Assembly: GCF_000024765.1 (NCBI RefSeq)
Contig: NC_013422.1
Coordinates: 1,383,501 to 1,447,500 of the forward strand
Direction of reading: 5' to 3'
Source: Halothiobacillus neapolitanus c2
Lineage (GTDB): Bacteria > Pseudomonadota > Gammaproteobacteria > Halothiobacillales > Halothiobacillaceae
DNA: 64,000 nucleotides
The notes beneath the pieces are model-generated. The model was not told the DNA's origin. It ran no database searches and saw only the letters and a list, made by a program, of their open reading frames with translations. The position numbers were made by a program, and so were the translations under genes. Positions 46,971-57,325 of the stretch are shown one piece after another. Every line of letters begins with the position of its first letter. Position 1 is the first letter of the stretch.

Positions 46971-46988
46971 CTTCTTATCCTCTTGCAT

Positions 46989-47326
46989 TTAAAACAGATG
47001 GGGGCGAAATATAACGCCCCGCATCACTTAAGGTAGCTCCGAATAATTCCATCCTAGAATCTTCAGAGGGGGAAAATCAAAAGAACGATCTTTGATTTTC
47101 CTCGTGAACAATCACTTGAATGATCGTTCATGGCGGCACATCCCTGTGCCGCACAGAACTTCCGATTAAATCGAAGGTTCACTAACCAGGGTACGTGCCT
47201 TGGTTTTCAGGTCGAACATGTTAATACGCATTGCAGCGTAATGAAACCTTCACCATGTTGCGACAGCAAAAATAGCAACAAAATGATCGAAATCGATCCT
47301 TGTCGCAATTCTGATTCTCGGGATCA
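46989..47326. other. intergenic region between thrS and infC
   Basis: About 340 bases with no gene. In E. coli this junction is short and infC is read from thrS-linked promoters. Here small dyads lie near 47113-47126 (TGAATGATCGTTCA, imperfect) and 47287-47300 (GATCGAAATCGATC arms). No promoter could be set with confidence. Confidence 0.45.
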
Positions 47327-49240
47327 TCACACTACGCCGGGTGCGCGAGATTCTGATTGCAATTTCTCAAGCAAATCAGTCACAGCCATGACACCGAGGT
47401 CAGTGCCCTCCCTCGTACGAACAGCAATGGATTCGGTCTCCATTTCCCGATCACCTGCCACGAGAAGATAAGGCACGCGTTCCAAGGTATGCTCGCGAAT
47501 CTTGAAACCGACCTTTTCATTGCGCAGGTCTTCAACGACGCGTATCCCAGATGCCTTGAGTTTGGCCGTGAGCTGTTGCACATAACCCGCATGCTTATCG
47601 GTAATCCCCATCACAACAACCTGAATCGGCGCAAGCCAGAACGGCAGCATCCCGGCATGGTGCTCAATAAGAATCCCGATAAAGCGCTCCATCGAGCCAA
47701 CAATAGCGCGGTGCAACATGACAGGGTGGCGACGCTCGCTGTGCTCATCCACATAGGTCGCACCAAGGCGCTCGGGCATCATGAAATCAACCTGAATCGT
47801 GCCCAACTGCCAAGTCCGCCCAATCGCGTCTTTTAAGTGATATTCGATCTTGGGACCGTAGAAAGCCCCTTCGCCCGGCAATTCCGTCCACGCCACACCG
47901 GCTGCACGCAAGGCACCGCGCAGGGCAGCCTCGGCTTCATCCCACACGACATCAGAGCCCAGACGCTTGTCCGGACGCAGGGCGATTTTTACTTGAATGT
48001 CGGTAAAACCGAAGGTCGCATACACAGACAACGCCTGTTCATGGAAGGCCTTGACCTCGGACTCGATTTGACTCTCCATACAGAAGATGTGGCCATCATC
48101 CTGCGTAAACCCGCGTACGCGCAAAATGCCGTGCAGCGCGCCCGAAGGTTCGTTGCGATGACACGAACCAAACTCGCCGTAACGGATCGGCAAGTCCCGA
48201 TAACTGTGCAAACCATGATTGAACACCTGCACATGACCCGGGCAGTTCATCGGCTTGACGGCAAACGTGCGCTTCTCCGATTCGGTGAAGAACATGTTTT
48301 CCTGATAGTTGTCCCAATGGCCCGATTTTTTCCACAACGACACGTCCAAAATTTGCGGACAGCGAATTTCGTCATAGCCAGATGATCGATAAATGCCGCG
48401 CATATGCTGCTCGATCACTTGCCACAAGGCCCAACCCTTGGGATGCCAGAACACCAGCCCCGGTGCTTCTTCCTGAAAGTGAAACAGGTTCTGCTGCTTG
48501 CCGATGCGACGGTGATCGCGCTTTTCGGCCTCGGCCAGTTGATTCAGGTAGACCTTCAGCTCCTTGTCGCTGGCAAACGCCGTGCCGTAGATTCGCGTGA
48601 GCATGGGGTTTTTGGCATCACCACGCCAATACGCGCCGGCCACCTTCATCAGCTTGAATACTTTGAGCCGGTTCGTATTCGGCACATGGGGGCCACGACA
48701 GAAGTCGGTGAAGTCGCCTTGTGTATATAAAGTCAGCTCTTCCGCTTCTGGAATACTCTGAATAATCTCGACCTTGAACTCTTCACCCAATTGATCGAAG
48801 AATTGCACGGCTTCAGATCGATCAACGACACGACGAGTTAAGTCATCACCTTTCGCAGCAAGCTCATGCATTCGCGCTTCGATCGCCGCCAGATCTTCAT
48901 CATTGAAGGGGCGCTCGAAATAAAAATCGTAGTAGAACCCGTTGTCGATCACCGGACCAATGGTGACTTGTGCGCTCGGATAAAGCTGCTTGACCGCTTG
49001 CGCCATCAAGTGCGCCGTTGAATGGCGGATAACCTCCAGCCCTTCCGGATCCTTGGCGGTCACAATGGCAATTCGTGCATCGTGATCGACCACGCGGGAC
49101 AAATCGACGAGCTTGTCGTCAATCTTGCCGGCGATGGCTGCTTTCGCTAATCCCGGGCCGATATCAGCCGCGATTTCACCAAGGGTAACGGGGTTCTCAA
49201 ATGTACGTTGTGACGCATCGGGCAGGGTAATCGTCAACAT
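47327..49240 (-). CDS. thrS: threonyl-tRNA synthetase
   Basis: A class II synthetase of 637 residues (E. coli 642). Order: N-terminal TGS domain ([28 protein letters not shown]), an editing domain with [16 protein letters not shown] near 73 and the zinc-site residues HExxH-like CRGPHVP near 182, and a catalytic core with [12 protein letters not shown] near 334. Next come [35 protein letters not shown] (motif 2) near 363, motif 3 [24 protein letters not shown] near 510, and an anticodon-binding C-terminus. AAGGAGAG is upstream of ATG 49240. Confidence 0.97.
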   Translation of the reverse strand: MLTITLPDASQRTFENPVTLGEIAADIGPGLAKAAIAGKIDDKLVDLSRVVDHDARIAIVTAKDPEGLEVIRHSTAHLMAQAVKQLYPSAQVTIGPVIDNGFYYDFYFERPFNDEDLAAIEARMHELAAKGDDLTRRVVDRSEAVQFFDQLGEEFKVEIIQSIPEAEELTLYTQGDFTDFCRGPHVPNTNRLKVFKLMKVAGAYWRGDAKNPMLTRIYGTAFASDKELKVYLNQLAEAEKRDHRRIGKQQNLFHFQEEAPGLVFWHPKGWALWQVIEQHMRGIYRSSGYDEIRCPQILDVSLWKKSGHWDNYQENMFFTESEKRTFAVKPMNCPGHVQVFNHGLHSYRDLPIRYGEFGSCHRNEPSGALHGILRVRGFTQDDGHIFCMESQIESEVKAFHEQALSVYATFGFTDIQVKIALRPDKRLGSDVVWDEAEAALRGALRAAGVAWTELPGEGAFYGPKIEYHLKDAIGRTWQLGTIQVDFMMPERLGATYVDEHSERRHPVMLHRAIVGSMERFIGILIEHHAGMLPFWLAPIQVVVMGITDKHAGYVQQLTAKLKASGIRVVEDLRNEKVGFKIREHTLERVPYLLVAGDREMETESIAVRTREGTDLGVMAVTDLLEKLQSESRAPGVV

Positions 49241-49590
49241 GACGCTCTCCTTTGGCAGTGGCGGCTCCTACAACAAACCGCATGTTTCAGGGGCGATACG
49301 GGGTGGGGTGTCGGTAAACCGACAACGTGATCCGAATCAGGGAAATCGCAGATCAACCAGATTTCGGCGCTCGACCACAAAACGAGCCATCCTAAACCTT
49401 CGATCTACAACAGCCGATCATCATAAAACAACCTAATAACACGTCAAAGATAATCTAAGCTGAACATATGGAAAGAGCCTACTTGGGTTGCTGAACATGC
49501 GGGTCTGGATTGATTGCGGCAAACGGGCATTCGGGTTAAGGTTCTCAGAAGAGATCTTATCCGCACAAACAACGATTAAATAAAACCATC
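49241..49590. other. intergenic region between thrS and the DUF484 gene
   Basis: About 350 bases separating divergent genes, so it should hold two promoters. No clear -35/-10 pair, hairpin or operator was recognised. A thrS operator of the tRNA-like type known in E. coli could lie close to the thrS ATG but was not verified. Confidence 0.4.
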
Positions 49591-50313
49591 ATGACGAACG
49601 AAGCCACCGCCATCTCACTGATCGACAACAACAATCAATCGCCAGATAATACGGCGGTAACGCTGTTTTTGCAGCAGAATCACGGGTTTCTTGCCGAGCA
49701 CTGTCAGACGAATTTACGATCCGTACTTGAAGATTTGCTTGCTTCAACACCCACGTTACTGACAGAAATCAAACTGCCTTCACCGCCTGATGGTGTTGCC
49801 TCGTTGCCACATATTCAATTGCGCATTTTGAGAGAACGGCTTGAACGCCTGACTCATCAGATCAATCAGCTACGTTTCACCGCTGAAGACAATGCGCGTC
49901 TCGATCAGGTTTTGCATGATTTCGCATCCGATCTTCTACGCACGCCTCAGCGCACCCCAGAGCAGTTGCGAACACTGCTCCACCAACACTTTACTGTTGA
50001 TGCCGTCGAATTATTACGTATGACGGACATCTCGGCACAGGGCCAACAGATACTCCGCGGATGGCTGGACAGCCGCACTCCCTTATGTGGCCGTCTCAAC
50101 GAAGCGCAACGTGAATTGATATTCGACACCCACTTCCCGGATACCGGCTCTGCGGCCTTGATTGCAGTAGGAAATAATCTGGCAGAACCCGACTGGATAT
50201 TGGCACTCGGTCGTCATGCTCCGGATGGATTCAACCCCACGCAAGGCACTCTGTTTTTGCGTCAAATCGGTGATTTGGCAGCGGCCTTCCTATGCCCCCA
50301 AACCAACGATTGA
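49591..50313 (+). CDS. DUF484 family protein
   Basis: A 240-residue protein of the DUF484 group, which has a GAF-like fold and lies next to xerC in most gammaproteobacteria. Key segments are VTLFLQQNHGFLAEHC near residue 22, LRILRERLERLTHQINQLRFTAEDNARL near 75-105 (predicted coiled coil) and the LILALGRHAPDGFNPTQGTLFLRQIGDLAAAFL-like end. The function is unknown. Its TGA shares a base with the xerC ATG at 50313 (TGATG), suggesting translational coupling. Confidence 0.9.
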   Translation: MTNEATAISLIDNNNQSPDNTAVTLFLQQNHGFLAEHCQTNLRSVLEDLLASTPTLLTEIKLPSPPDGVASLPHIQLRILRERLERLTHQINQLRFTAEDNARLDQVLHDFASDLLRTPQRTPEQLRTLLHQHFTVDAVELLRMTDISAQGQQILRGWLDSRTPLCGRLNEAQRELIFDTHFPDTGSAALIAVGNNLAEPDWILALGRHAPDGFNPTQGTLFLRQIGDLAAAFLCPQTND

Positions 50314-51302
50314 TGGAGGAACCCTCCCCCCTCTCATCCCAAACAGCCCTCCATGCCGCTTTCGAGTGCGCAAGGGCTTGGCTTACCGAAAGCGCTACGC
50401 TTGCCCCCAAAACTCAAGCGGCCTATCTCGGTGATTGGCAGCAACTGCAATCGCATCTACACGATCAGGATGTTATCAAGCCAGACCAGATAGATGATCG
50501 TCGCCTGCGTGGTTATCTCGCCCATTGCAGGGAATCGGGCCTGGACAACCGCAGCATCGCGCGCAAATCCTCGGCGACGCGCTGGTTGCTTAGATATTGG
50601 CAAAAAATCCACATTGCCTGCCCTGCCAGTCCAGACGCGCTCAAATCCCCCAAGGCGGCAAAGAAATTACCGGATGCGCCCGCCATCGAAACGATGAATC
50701 AGCTTCTTGATCAACCCATGGTTGAAGATGAGTTGCTCATTCGCGATCGCTGCATGTTTGAACTGATCTACAGCAGCGGGCTTCGTGTGGCCGAACTGGT
50801 ACGGCTCGACGTACATGATATTGATCGGTCAGAAGGAATTGCCCGTGTTACCGGCAAGCGCGAAAAAACCCGGCTGGTTCCGGTGGGCGGCAAAGCACTT
50901 GACCGTGTGGCGCTATGGCTCCCCATCAGAAAAACCCTGTTGAAAGACACGACTGAACCCGCTTTGTTTCTCAATCGTCGCGGCCAACGCCTGACGATCC
51001 GCTCCGTCCAGATGCGACTTAATCGCCTGGCCCAACAAACCCACCTGGGTCAGACTCTGCATCCACACCAGTTGCGACACGCCTTCGCAACGCATGTACT
51101 GGAATCATCGGGTGATTTGCGGGCCGTACAGGAAATGCTCGGGCACGAAAGCTTATCCACAACACAAATCTACACCCATCTGGATTTTCAACGACTTGCC
51201 CAAGTGTATGAATCAGCGCACCCTCGAGCCCATATTAAAAAGCAAGTTAAAAGCACGATCGTGTCGGAACAAAATGAACGGAAAATAGAAATTCCCGATT
51301 GA
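50313..51302 (+). CDS. xerC: tyrosine recombinase XerC
   Basis: XerC with XerD resolves chromosome dimers at dif. The 329-residue product includes an N-terminal SAM-like domain (CARAWLTESATLAPKTQAAYLGDW) and a catalytic domain. The latter has Arg in YSSGLRVAELVRL, Lys in GKREKTRLVPVG, HQLRHAFATHVLESSGDLRAVQEMLGHESLSTTQIYTHL with HxxR, the second His and Tyr nucleophile. Two starts are possible: ATG 50313, coupled to the DUF484 stop and used here, or ATG 50292 seven codons earlier. A C-terminal extension of about 25 residues beyond the usual 298-300 is basic and acidic mixed. Confidence 0.95.
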   Translation: MEEPSPLSSQTALHAAFECARAWLTESATLAPKTQAAYLGDWQQLQSHLHDQDVIKPDQIDDRRLRGYLAHCRESGLDNRSIARKSSATRWLLRYWQKIHIACPASPDALKSPKAAKKLPDAPAIETMNQLLDQPMVEDELLIRDRCMFELIYSSGLRVAELVRLDVHDIDRSEGIARVTGKREKTRLVPVGGKALDRVALWLPIRKTLLKDTTEPALFLNRRGQRLTIRSVQMRLNRLAQQTHLGQTLHPHQLRHAFATHVLESSGDLRAVQEMLGHESLSTTQIYTHLDFQRLAQVYESAHPRAHIKKQVKSTIVSEQNERKIEIPD

Positions 51303-51384
51303 TATTTGCCGTTCATGACCCAAATTAAAGTAACCACTGATTCATTCAGGCCATACATCACTTTCGAACTCAAGGTTCAAACCT

Positions 51385-51924
51385 ATGGAAAACTTTCGCG
51401 GCACCACTATTTTATGTGTGCGTAAAAACGGCCAAACCGTCATTGGCGGCGATGGACAAGTCACGCTGGGCAACACGGTCGTCAAAGGCAATGCTCGCAA
51501 GGTACGGCGACTCTACAACGGCGATGTGCTGGCCGGATTCGCTGGGGCAACCGCCGATGCGTTTACCCTGTTCGAGAAATTCGAAGCCAAACTGGAAAAA
51601 TTTGGCGGTAATTTGCTCCGTTCCGCTGTCGAGCTTGCCAAGGAATGGCGCACCGATCGCGCCATGCGCCGACTGGAGGCTATGCTGGTTGTCGCCGATC
51701 GCACGCACATGCTTACCATCAGCGGCAATGGTGACGTGATCGAACCCGAAACCGACCTGATCGCCATCGGTTCGGGCGGCGCCTTCGCACAAGCAGCCGC
51801 CACCGCACTGATGCAGCATTCCGCACTAGAAGCCCGCGCGATTGCCGAAGCCGCGCTCAATATTGCTGGCGATATCTGCATCTACACCAACCACAACCTC
51901 ACGATTGAAGTACTCGACGCATGA
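51385..51924 (+). CDS. hslV: ATP-dependent protease subunit HslV (ClpQ)
   Basis: The peptidase ring of the HslUV protease, a dodecamer of proteasome beta-like subunits. The 179-residue precursor [16 protein letters not shown] loses the first six residues to expose Thr7 as nucleophile. The active-site Lys lies in [14 protein letters not shown]. The stop overlaps hslU by four bases (ATGA), so the protease and unfoldase are produced together. An Anbu-type paralogue is at 37240-38043. Confidence 0.98.
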   Translation: MENFRGTTILCVRKNGQTVIGGDGQVTLGNTVVKGNARKVRRLYNGDVLAGFAGATADAFTLFEKFEAKLEKFGGNLLRSAVELAKEWRTDRAMRRLEAMLVVADRTHMLTISGNGDVIEPETDLIAIGSGGAFAQAAATALMQHSALEARAIAEAALNIAGDICIYTNHNLTIEVLDA

Positions 51925-53261
51925 ACCTCACGCCTAAAGAAATCGTAACCGAACTCGACAAACACATCGTCGGTCAAGCCGCAGCCAAGCGGGCCGTCGC
52001 AATTGCTTTGCGCAACCGCTGGCGGCGACAACAGGTGGGCGAACCGCTGCGCGGAGAGATCACACCGAAAAATATTCTCATGATCGGCCCCACCGGCGTG
52101 GGCAAAACCGAGATCGCCCGACGATTGGCCAAATTGGCCGATGCGCCCTTCCTGAAGGTTGAAGCCACGAAATTCACCGAGGTGGGGTATGTCGGTCGTG
52201 ATGTTGAATCGATCATCCGCGATCTCGCCGACATCGGCCTGAAAATGCAACGCCAGATCGCCATGGTCGAGGTGCGCGACAAGGCTCAGATCGCAGGTGA
52301 AAACCGGGTTTTGGACGCCCTGCTCCCCGCCCCGCGTGATGAGGGCTGGAACAGTACGGCCGATTCCCATCGTGACGAAGCCTATCGCAACACTCGGGAG
52401 AAATTCCGCCAGAAGCTGAGAAATGGCGAACTGGATGACAAAGAGGTCGAAATCGAACTGCGCCAAACCGCAAGCAACATCGATATTCTATCCCCGCCGG
52501 GTATGGAAGAGATGGCCAGCCAAATTCGCGGCATGTTCCAGAATGTGAATCAAGGGAAAACGCAAACCCGTCGTCTGCCCGTATCCGAGGCGCTCAAGCT
52601 GCTGACTGAAGAGGAAGCCGGTAATCTGGTCAACGAAGAAGAAGTCCGTGCACAGGCACTCGAACGGGTGGAACAGCACGGTATCGTGTTCATCGACGAG
52701 ATCGACAAGGTGGCCAAACGCGGAGAATACGGCGGCGGCGAAGTCTCACGCGAAGGCGTGCAACGCGATTTACTGCCCATCATCGAAGGTTCGACCGTCA
52801 ACACCAAGCTCGGTATGGTCAAAACCGACCATATTCTCTTTATCGCCTCGGGTGCATTCCATTTAAGCAAGCCGTCGGACCTCATTCCGGAATTGCAGGG
52901 CCGACTGCCGATTCGGGTCGAGCTTGAAGCATTATCGGCAAAAGACTTCGTACGGATTCTTACCGAACCGGATGCGGCGCTGATTCGCCAACACACCGCC
53001 TTGCTGGCATCCGAACAATTCGAGGTGCAGTTCAGTGACGAAGCCATCCAGCGGATCGCCGAAATCGCCTTTGAGGTGAATCGCCGCACCGAGAATATCG
53101 GGGCCCGCCGTCTGCACACCGTGATGGAACATCTACTTGAAGCACTGAGCTTCGATGCCGATACACGTAGTGGCGAGACGATGAACATCGATGCCGATTT
53201 CGTCGATCAACGTTTGGGCGCCTTGGCCGAGGACGAAGACCTCAGCCGGTTTATTCTGTAA
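51921..53261 (+). CDS. hslU: HslU ATPase (ClpY)
   Basis: The AAA+ unfoldase that feeds HslV. The 446 residues (E. coli 443) include [38 protein letters not shown], Walker [18 protein letters not shown] near 58, the pore loop [19 protein letters not shown] near 81, the I domain (about 110-240), Walker [16 protein letters not shown] near 255, and a C-terminal tail ending EDLSRFIL, as needed for HslV activation. It begins inside the hslV stop. Confidence 0.98.
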   Translation: MNLTPKEIVTELDKHIVGQAAAKRAVAIALRNRWRRQQVGEPLRGEITPKNILMIGPTGVGKTEIARRLAKLADAPFLKVEATKFTEVGYVGRDVESIIRDLADIGLKMQRQIAMVEVRDKAQIAGENRVLDALLPAPRDEGWNSTADSHRDEAYRNTREKFRQKLRNGELDDKEVEIELRQTASNIDILSPPGMEEMASQIRGMFQNVNQGKTQTRRLPVSEALKLLTEEEAGNLVNEEEVRAQALERVEQHGIVFIDEIDKVAKRGEYGGGEVSREGVQRDLLPIIEGSTVNTKLGMVKTDHILFIASGAFHLSKPSDLIPELQGRLPIRVELEALSAKDFVRILTEPDAALIRQHTALLASEQFEVQFSDEAIQRIAEIAFEVNRRTENIGARRLHTVMEHLLEALSFDADTRSGETMNIDADFVDQRLGALAEDEDLSRFIL

Positions 53262-53276
53262 GCATCGAGCGAGACC

Positions 53277-53699
53277 ATGCCCCAAACCAACGCACGCCTC
53301 ACCGATCTTAAATGGCACAAACGCCAACAGACCATCAGCCTGCATTTCGCAGATGGCACCGAAGGCACGCTCCCTGCCGAATTCCTGCGGGTATTTAGCC
53401 CCTCGGCCGAAGTGCGCGGGCATGGCGGCGGCGAGGCCATGCTGGTGATCGGCAAGGAACAGGTCAAGATAGTGGCCATCGAACCGGTGGGGCGTTATGC
53501 CGTCAAACTGGTGTTTGATGATGGCCATGACAGCGGCCTGTACGACTGGAAGACTCTGCATGATTTTTGCTTGAACAAGGACGCCATGTGGCAACGCTAT
53601 AATGAACGCATGGCGGCCGTTGGGCTCTCACGAGCACCGGCACAAGTACCAAAAGACCTGTTGATCAAGGATCTTTTGGCCGATAATCAATCGGATTGA
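53277..53699 (+). CDS. DUF971 (GBBH-like N-terminal domain) protein
   Basis: A 140-residue protein with the DUF971 fold: [40 protein letters not shown] near residues 11-50 and [30 protein letters not shown] near 63-95. This domain resembles the N-terminal domain of gamma-butyrobetaine hydroxylase and may bind an Fe-S or zinc site in some relatives; no cysteine set is seen here. It sits 15 bases after hslU and 25 bases before ubiE, its usual place in gammaproteobacteria. Function unknown. Confidence 0.9.
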   Translation: MPQTNARLTDLKWHKRQQTISLHFADGTEGTLPAEFLRVFSPSAEVRGHGGGEAMLVIGKEQVKIVAIEPVGRYAVKLVFDDGHDSGLYDWKTLHDFCLNKDAMWQRYNERMAAVGLSRAPAQVPKDLLIKDLLADNQSD

Positions 53700-53724
53700 C
53701 CGTTTTTTATTTCTGGAGCCCAAC

Positions 53725-54468
53725 ATGAGTGAACATACCCACTTTGGCTATCGTCAGGTGCCGGTCGAAGAAAAAGCCAAGCTAGTTGGCCGTGTCTTCG
53801 ATTCTGTAGCCAACCGCTATGATGTCATGAACGATGCCATGTCGCTGGGTATTCACCGCCTTTGGAAGCGTGTGGCACTGGAACATACCGGCTTGCGGGC
53901 AGGAATGCGTGCGCTGGATCTTGCTTCCGGCACCGGTGATCTCGCCTTGAAAATGGCCGGCATGGTTGGCGAGAAAGGGCTGGTCATTCTCTCCGACATC
54001 AACCAAAGCATGTTAAGCGAAGGCCGGGCCAAGCTCGATAATGTCGGCGTAGTCGGCAACGTCGATTATTGCTTGGCCAATGCACAGTTCCTTCCCTTCC
54101 CGAGCAATCATTTCGACTGCGTAACCATCGGCTTCGGGCTGCGCAATGTCACGGATAAGGGCATGGCGCTCCGGGAAATGGCACGCGTGATCAAGCCGGG
54201 CGGACGAGTGGTTGTACTTGAGTTCTCCAAGCCCATCTCGCCAATGATCAGCAAAGCCTACGATCTCTACTCATTCACTGCCCTGCCCGCGCTCGGAAAG
54301 ATTCTGGCCAAAGATGCCGACAGTTACCGTTATCTGGCCGAATCCATACGCATGCATCCCGACCAGGACGCGCTCAAAGCCTTGATGATTGAATCGGGTT
54401 TTGATCACGTTGATGTGCAAAATCTGACACTGGGTGTCGTGGCGCTTCACATCGGTTACAAGTACTGA
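53725..54468 (+). CDS. ubiE: demethylmenaquinone/2-methoxy-benzoquinol methyltransferase UbiE
   Basis: This SAM-dependent C-methyltransferase acts in ubiquinone (and, where present, menaquinone) synthesis. The 247 residues include [44 protein letters not shown], motif [16 protein letters not shown] near 69, [11 protein letters not shown] and [14 protein letters not shown] near 133. [17 protein letters not shown] follows. TCTGGAGC is the ribosome site. It supplies quinone for the bd oxidase encoded at 17.9-20.4 kb. Confidence 0.97.
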   Translation: MSEHTHFGYRQVPVEEKAKLVGRVFDSVANRYDVMNDAMSLGIHRLWKRVALEHTGLRAGMRALDLASGTGDLALKMAGMVGEKGLVILSDINQSMLSEGRAKLDNVGVVGNVDYCLANAQFLPFPSNHFDCVTIGFGLRNVTDKGMALREMARVIKPGGRVVVLEFSKPISPMISKAYDLYSFTALPALGKILAKDADSYRYLAESIRMHPDQDALKALMIESGFDHVDVQNLTLGVVALHIGYKY

Positions 54469-54529
54469 CGATGTCAGCCACGAATAAGCAAGTACAGCGC
54501 ATCCGGTATATAACGGTACTGGACGTTTC

Positions 54530-56065
54530 GTGACTCAACCTGAACCAACACGAACGCCCCAAAAGCAGCCCTGGTGGCTTAGGATTCTGGGTGTATCCGC
54601 GCTGGTTGGCGCACCGCTGATCTGGTGGCTAAATGCTTATCCACCCGCCCCCTATGGCACGACAGCCATGGACGAACGTATCACCCGTTCATTTGAACAA
54701 ACACCCCAGCTTGAACAGGTTCGTAACCGTGGCTACCTCAGAGTCGCTACGCTGATCAGCCCCACCATCTATGTCCCCGACAAGAATCAGACTCAAGGTC
54801 TGGAATACGACCTTGTGACGCGGTTTGCTGCAAGTTTAGGACTGGGTGTTCGATTTATCATCGCCAAGAACATCGATAATGCCTATAAACTCGTCGCCGA
54901 AGACAAAGCCGATTTCGCAGCAGCCGGTCTCGTGGTCAATCTCGCCCGAGAGAACAAATTTCGCTACGGCCCGAGTTATCTATCCGTTCGGCGACAACTC
55001 ATTTATCGACAAGGCGTAGATAAACCCAAAAATCTTCAGGATATCGGCAACGCAACGCTTGCAGTCGAACAGGGCTCCAGTAATCAGCATTGGCTTGATG
55101 AGCGCACTAAGGGTGGCGTGCTCGACATTTCACCGAACGATGTGCCCGATTCATCTGATCTCACCCCACCTGATGACGGCTACGCGATCCGCATCAAATT
55201 AGAAGAAAGCAGTCTCGGTACACTGGAGGCGCTGGAGAATGGTACGGTCGATTACGGCATTGTGTTGTCGCATGAAGCGATGCTCGGGCAGAAATTATCG
55301 GACAAGATCAAGGTGGCAACCGATCTTGGGCCTCCCGTATCTTTTGCGTGGGCCTTTTCCCGTCTTGCCGATGAATCTCTACTGGACAAAGCACGCCAGT
55401 TTTTCGCTTCCATACGTGCCAACAATGAACTCAAGAATCTGATCGATCGTCATTACGCCCAATTCGAGCAACTCGATCAACAATTGGCACAACAATTCAT
55501 CGAAGATGTGGACAAGCGTATTTCACCTTATCTGGCCGCATTCAAGGCCGCGGGGAAGAAATACGACATTGACTGGCGATTGCTGGCGGCGATGGCGTAT
55601 CAGGAATCGAAATGGGACCCTGAGGCACGCTCCCATATGGGCGCATACGGCATCATGCAGATCACGGCGCCTACCGCACAGGATATCGGTTTGATTGACC
55701 CGGCCAATCCAGTGAAGAACATCATGGCAGCCGCCAAATACCTGGACCAACTCCGTGCACTCATACCGGATAACGCGAAGGAGCCTGACCGTACCTATCT
55801 TGCCATGGCCGCCTATAACGTAGGTATCGGCCATCTGACCGATGCCATCAAGTTGACCAAAATACAGGGCGGTGATCCCAACCGGTGGCGAGACATCCGT
55901 GAACGACTGGCTCTTTTATCTAATCCAAAGTATTACCGGAAGTTACGCAACGGCTATGCCCGCGGGGAAGAGACGATCCAATATGTCGAGAACATTCGTG
56001 CATTGCACGATCTTATGATCTGGGTCGAAACCCAACACAACCTCATACGAGACGCAAAACACTAG
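54530..56065 (+). CDS. mltF: membrane-bound lytic murein transglycosylase F
   Basis: A 511-residue fusion of a family 3 solute-binding domain and an SLT transglycosylase domain. Near residues 18-35 lies one hydrophobic segment (WWLRILGVSALVGAPLIWWL) that would act as signal or anchor; no lipobox is seen. The binding domain runs from LEQVRNRGYLRVATLISPTIYV (about 62) to 300. The SLT domain follows, with Glu359 in AMAYQESKWDPEARSHMGAYGIMQITAPTAQDIG, then AMAAYNVGIGHL. In MltF the first domain binds muropeptides and regulates the second. The start is GTG 54530, 61 bases after ubiE. Confidence 0.93.
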   Translation: MTQPEPTRTPQKQPWWLRILGVSALVGAPLIWWLNAYPPAPYGTTAMDERITRSFEQTPQLEQVRNRGYLRVATLISPTIYVPDKNQTQGLEYDLVTRFAASLGLGVRFIIAKNIDNAYKLVAEDKADFAAAGLVVNLARENKFRYGPSYLSVRRQLIYRQGVDKPKNLQDIGNATLAVEQGSSNQHWLDERTKGGVLDISPNDVPDSSDLTPPDDGYAIRIKLEESSLGTLEALENGTVDYGIVLSHEAMLGQKLSDKIKVATDLGPPVSFAWAFSRLADESLLDKARQFFASIRANNELKNLIDRHYAQFEQLDQQLAQQFIEDVDKRISPYLAAFKAAGKKYDIDWRLLAAMAYQESKWDPEARSHMGAYGIMQITAPTAQDIGLIDPANPVKNIMAAAKYLDQLRALIPDNAKEPDRTYLAMAAYNVGIGHLTDAIKLTKIQGGDPNRWRDIRERLALLSNPKYYRKLRNGYARGEETIQYVENIRALHDLMIWVETQHNLIRDAKH

Positions 56066-56112
56066 TCTCGGAACTGTCTCTTATGTGGAATTTCGGGGTT
56101 GAACTGAGTGAA

Positions 56113-56829
56113 TCAGTCGCTTGAAGCAATGCTGGCAAGGATATCGCTGACGACCCCGGCCGGGTTGGGCGCGCGCGTAATTGGGCGACCGACTACAAGC
56201 GAGGTTGCGCCGGCGAAAATGGCTTCCGACGGCGTCATGACTCGGGATTGATCATCCAGCGCAGCACCAGAAGGCCTAATGCCGGGCGTGACGATCGCGG
56301 GCACAGGTTGCGTAAAAATTCGACGCATCGCATGTGCTTCCAAGGCTGAGCAAACGACACCATCGAGCCCCTCTTCCTGGGCCAAACGTGCCAGCATGGA
56401 CACCTGCTCCGCCAGTGGTCGGGTAACCCCCACCTCGGCCAAAGCGGATTGGTTCATTGATGTCAGCACCGTGACAGCGATAAGGGCCGGTGATCCCGAT
56501 GACTCTGAAACGGCACGGCGGGCAGCGGCCATCATGGCACGCCCACCCATTGCATGAACATTGACCAAACGCACACCCAGATCACAGGCCGCCTTGCACG
56601 CCTGCTCAACTGTATGCGGAATATCATGGAACTTGAGATCCAGGAAAACGGGAAAGCCTTGCTGTACCAGGCGACGAACCAGATCAGGTCCGCCTCGGGT
56701 AAACAACTCCTTGCCAACCTTGAGTCCGCATTCACCGGGGTTCAACTGATCGACAAAGGGCTCAACCAACTTTGGATCTGCGAAATCCAGCGCAACGTAA
56801 AGTTGGGGCTGAGGAGCGGTCTCTGACAT
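56113..56829 (-). CDS. pyrF: orotidine-5'-phosphate decarboxylase
   Basis: PyrF decarboxylates OMP to UMP, the last step of pyrimidine synthesis. The 238 residues carry YVALDFADPKLVEPFVDQL, LKVGKELFTRGGPDLVRRL near 36, the catalytic DLKFHDIPHTVEQACKAACDLGVRLVNVHAMGG near 62-94 and TPGIRPSGAALDDQSRVMTPSEAI near 187. It lies nine bases after ihfB. In many gammaproteobacteria lapA and lapB sit between ihfB and pyrF; they are absent here. Confidence 0.97.
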   Translation of the reverse strand: MSETAPQPQLYVALDFADPKLVEPFVDQLNPGECGLKVGKELFTRGGPDLVRRLVQQGFPVFLDLKFHDIPHTVEQACKAACDLGVRLVNVHAMGGRAMMAAARRAVSESSGSPALIAVTVLTSMNQSALAEVGVTRPLAEQVSMLARLAQEEGLDGVVCSALEAHAMRRIFTQPVPAIVTPGIRPSGAALDDQSRVMTPSEAIFAGATSLVVGRPITRAPNPAGVVSDILASIASSD

Positions 56830-56838
56830 GGTTCTATC

Positions 56839-57144
56839 TTATTCGCCGCGAATGGCTTGACCCGCCTTTTCATTAACCCGCTCCCGTAATTCCTTGCCGG
56901 GCTTGAAATGAGGGACATATTTGGAATCCAGAGCAACACTCTCACCCGATTTCGGGTTCCGACCGATACGCGGTTTGCGGTAATTCAAGGAAAAACTACC
57001 GAAGCCCCGGATCTCAATCCGATCACCACGAGACATTGAGGAGATCATCTCATCGAGCATCAGCTTTACAGACGTATCAATATCGCGAATTGAAAGATAT
57101 TTTTGACGATCCGCCAAGCGGTCGATCAGCTCTGATTTTGTCAT
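56839..57144 (-). CDS. ihfB: integration host factor subunit beta
   Basis: The partner of IhfA. From ATG 57144, with AGGA eight bases upstream, it has 101 residues: [91 protein letters not shown]. The GRNPKSG arm holds the intercalating proline. An ATG three codons earlier (57153) is also possible. The rpsA-ihfB order is conserved, here with two tandem terminator-like hairpins between. Confidence 0.97.
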   Translation of the reverse strand: MTKSELIDRLADRQKYLSIRDIDTSVKLMLDEMISSMSRGDRIEIRGFGSFSLNYRKPRIGRNPKSGESVALDSKYVPHFKPGKELRERVNEKAGQAIRGE

Positions 57145-57231
57145 GCAAGTCATCCTGTATTTTTGGTTTTAGTGACCACGTTGAGCACGTTACATTTTGT
57201 CGAAGAAGAATGTTTCATCGGCACTCTGCTT

Positions 57232-57269
57232 TGAAAAAATGGTTTGGGTTTGAACAGACAAACCCAAAC
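57232..57269 (-). terminator. second hairpin between rpsA and ihfB, terminator-like
   Basis: A perfect 11-base stem GTTTGGGTTTG/CAAACCCAAAC (57242-57269) with a six-base loop is followed on the minus strand by CATTTTTTC. It follows the rpsA terminator and lies about 100 bases before ihfB. Confidence 0.7.
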
Positions 57270-57278
57270 TGATCAATC

Positions 57279-57303
57279 AAAAACGCCATCACAAGATGGC
57301 GCC
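57279..57303 (-). terminator. intrinsic terminator of rpsA
   Basis: On the minus strand the stem GGCGCCATC/GATGGCG pairs around TTGT and is followed by TTTTTGATTG. It begins 23 bases after the rpsA stop. Confidence 0.85.
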
Positions 57304-57325
57304 TTTACTTCAAGCTAATCCGATC

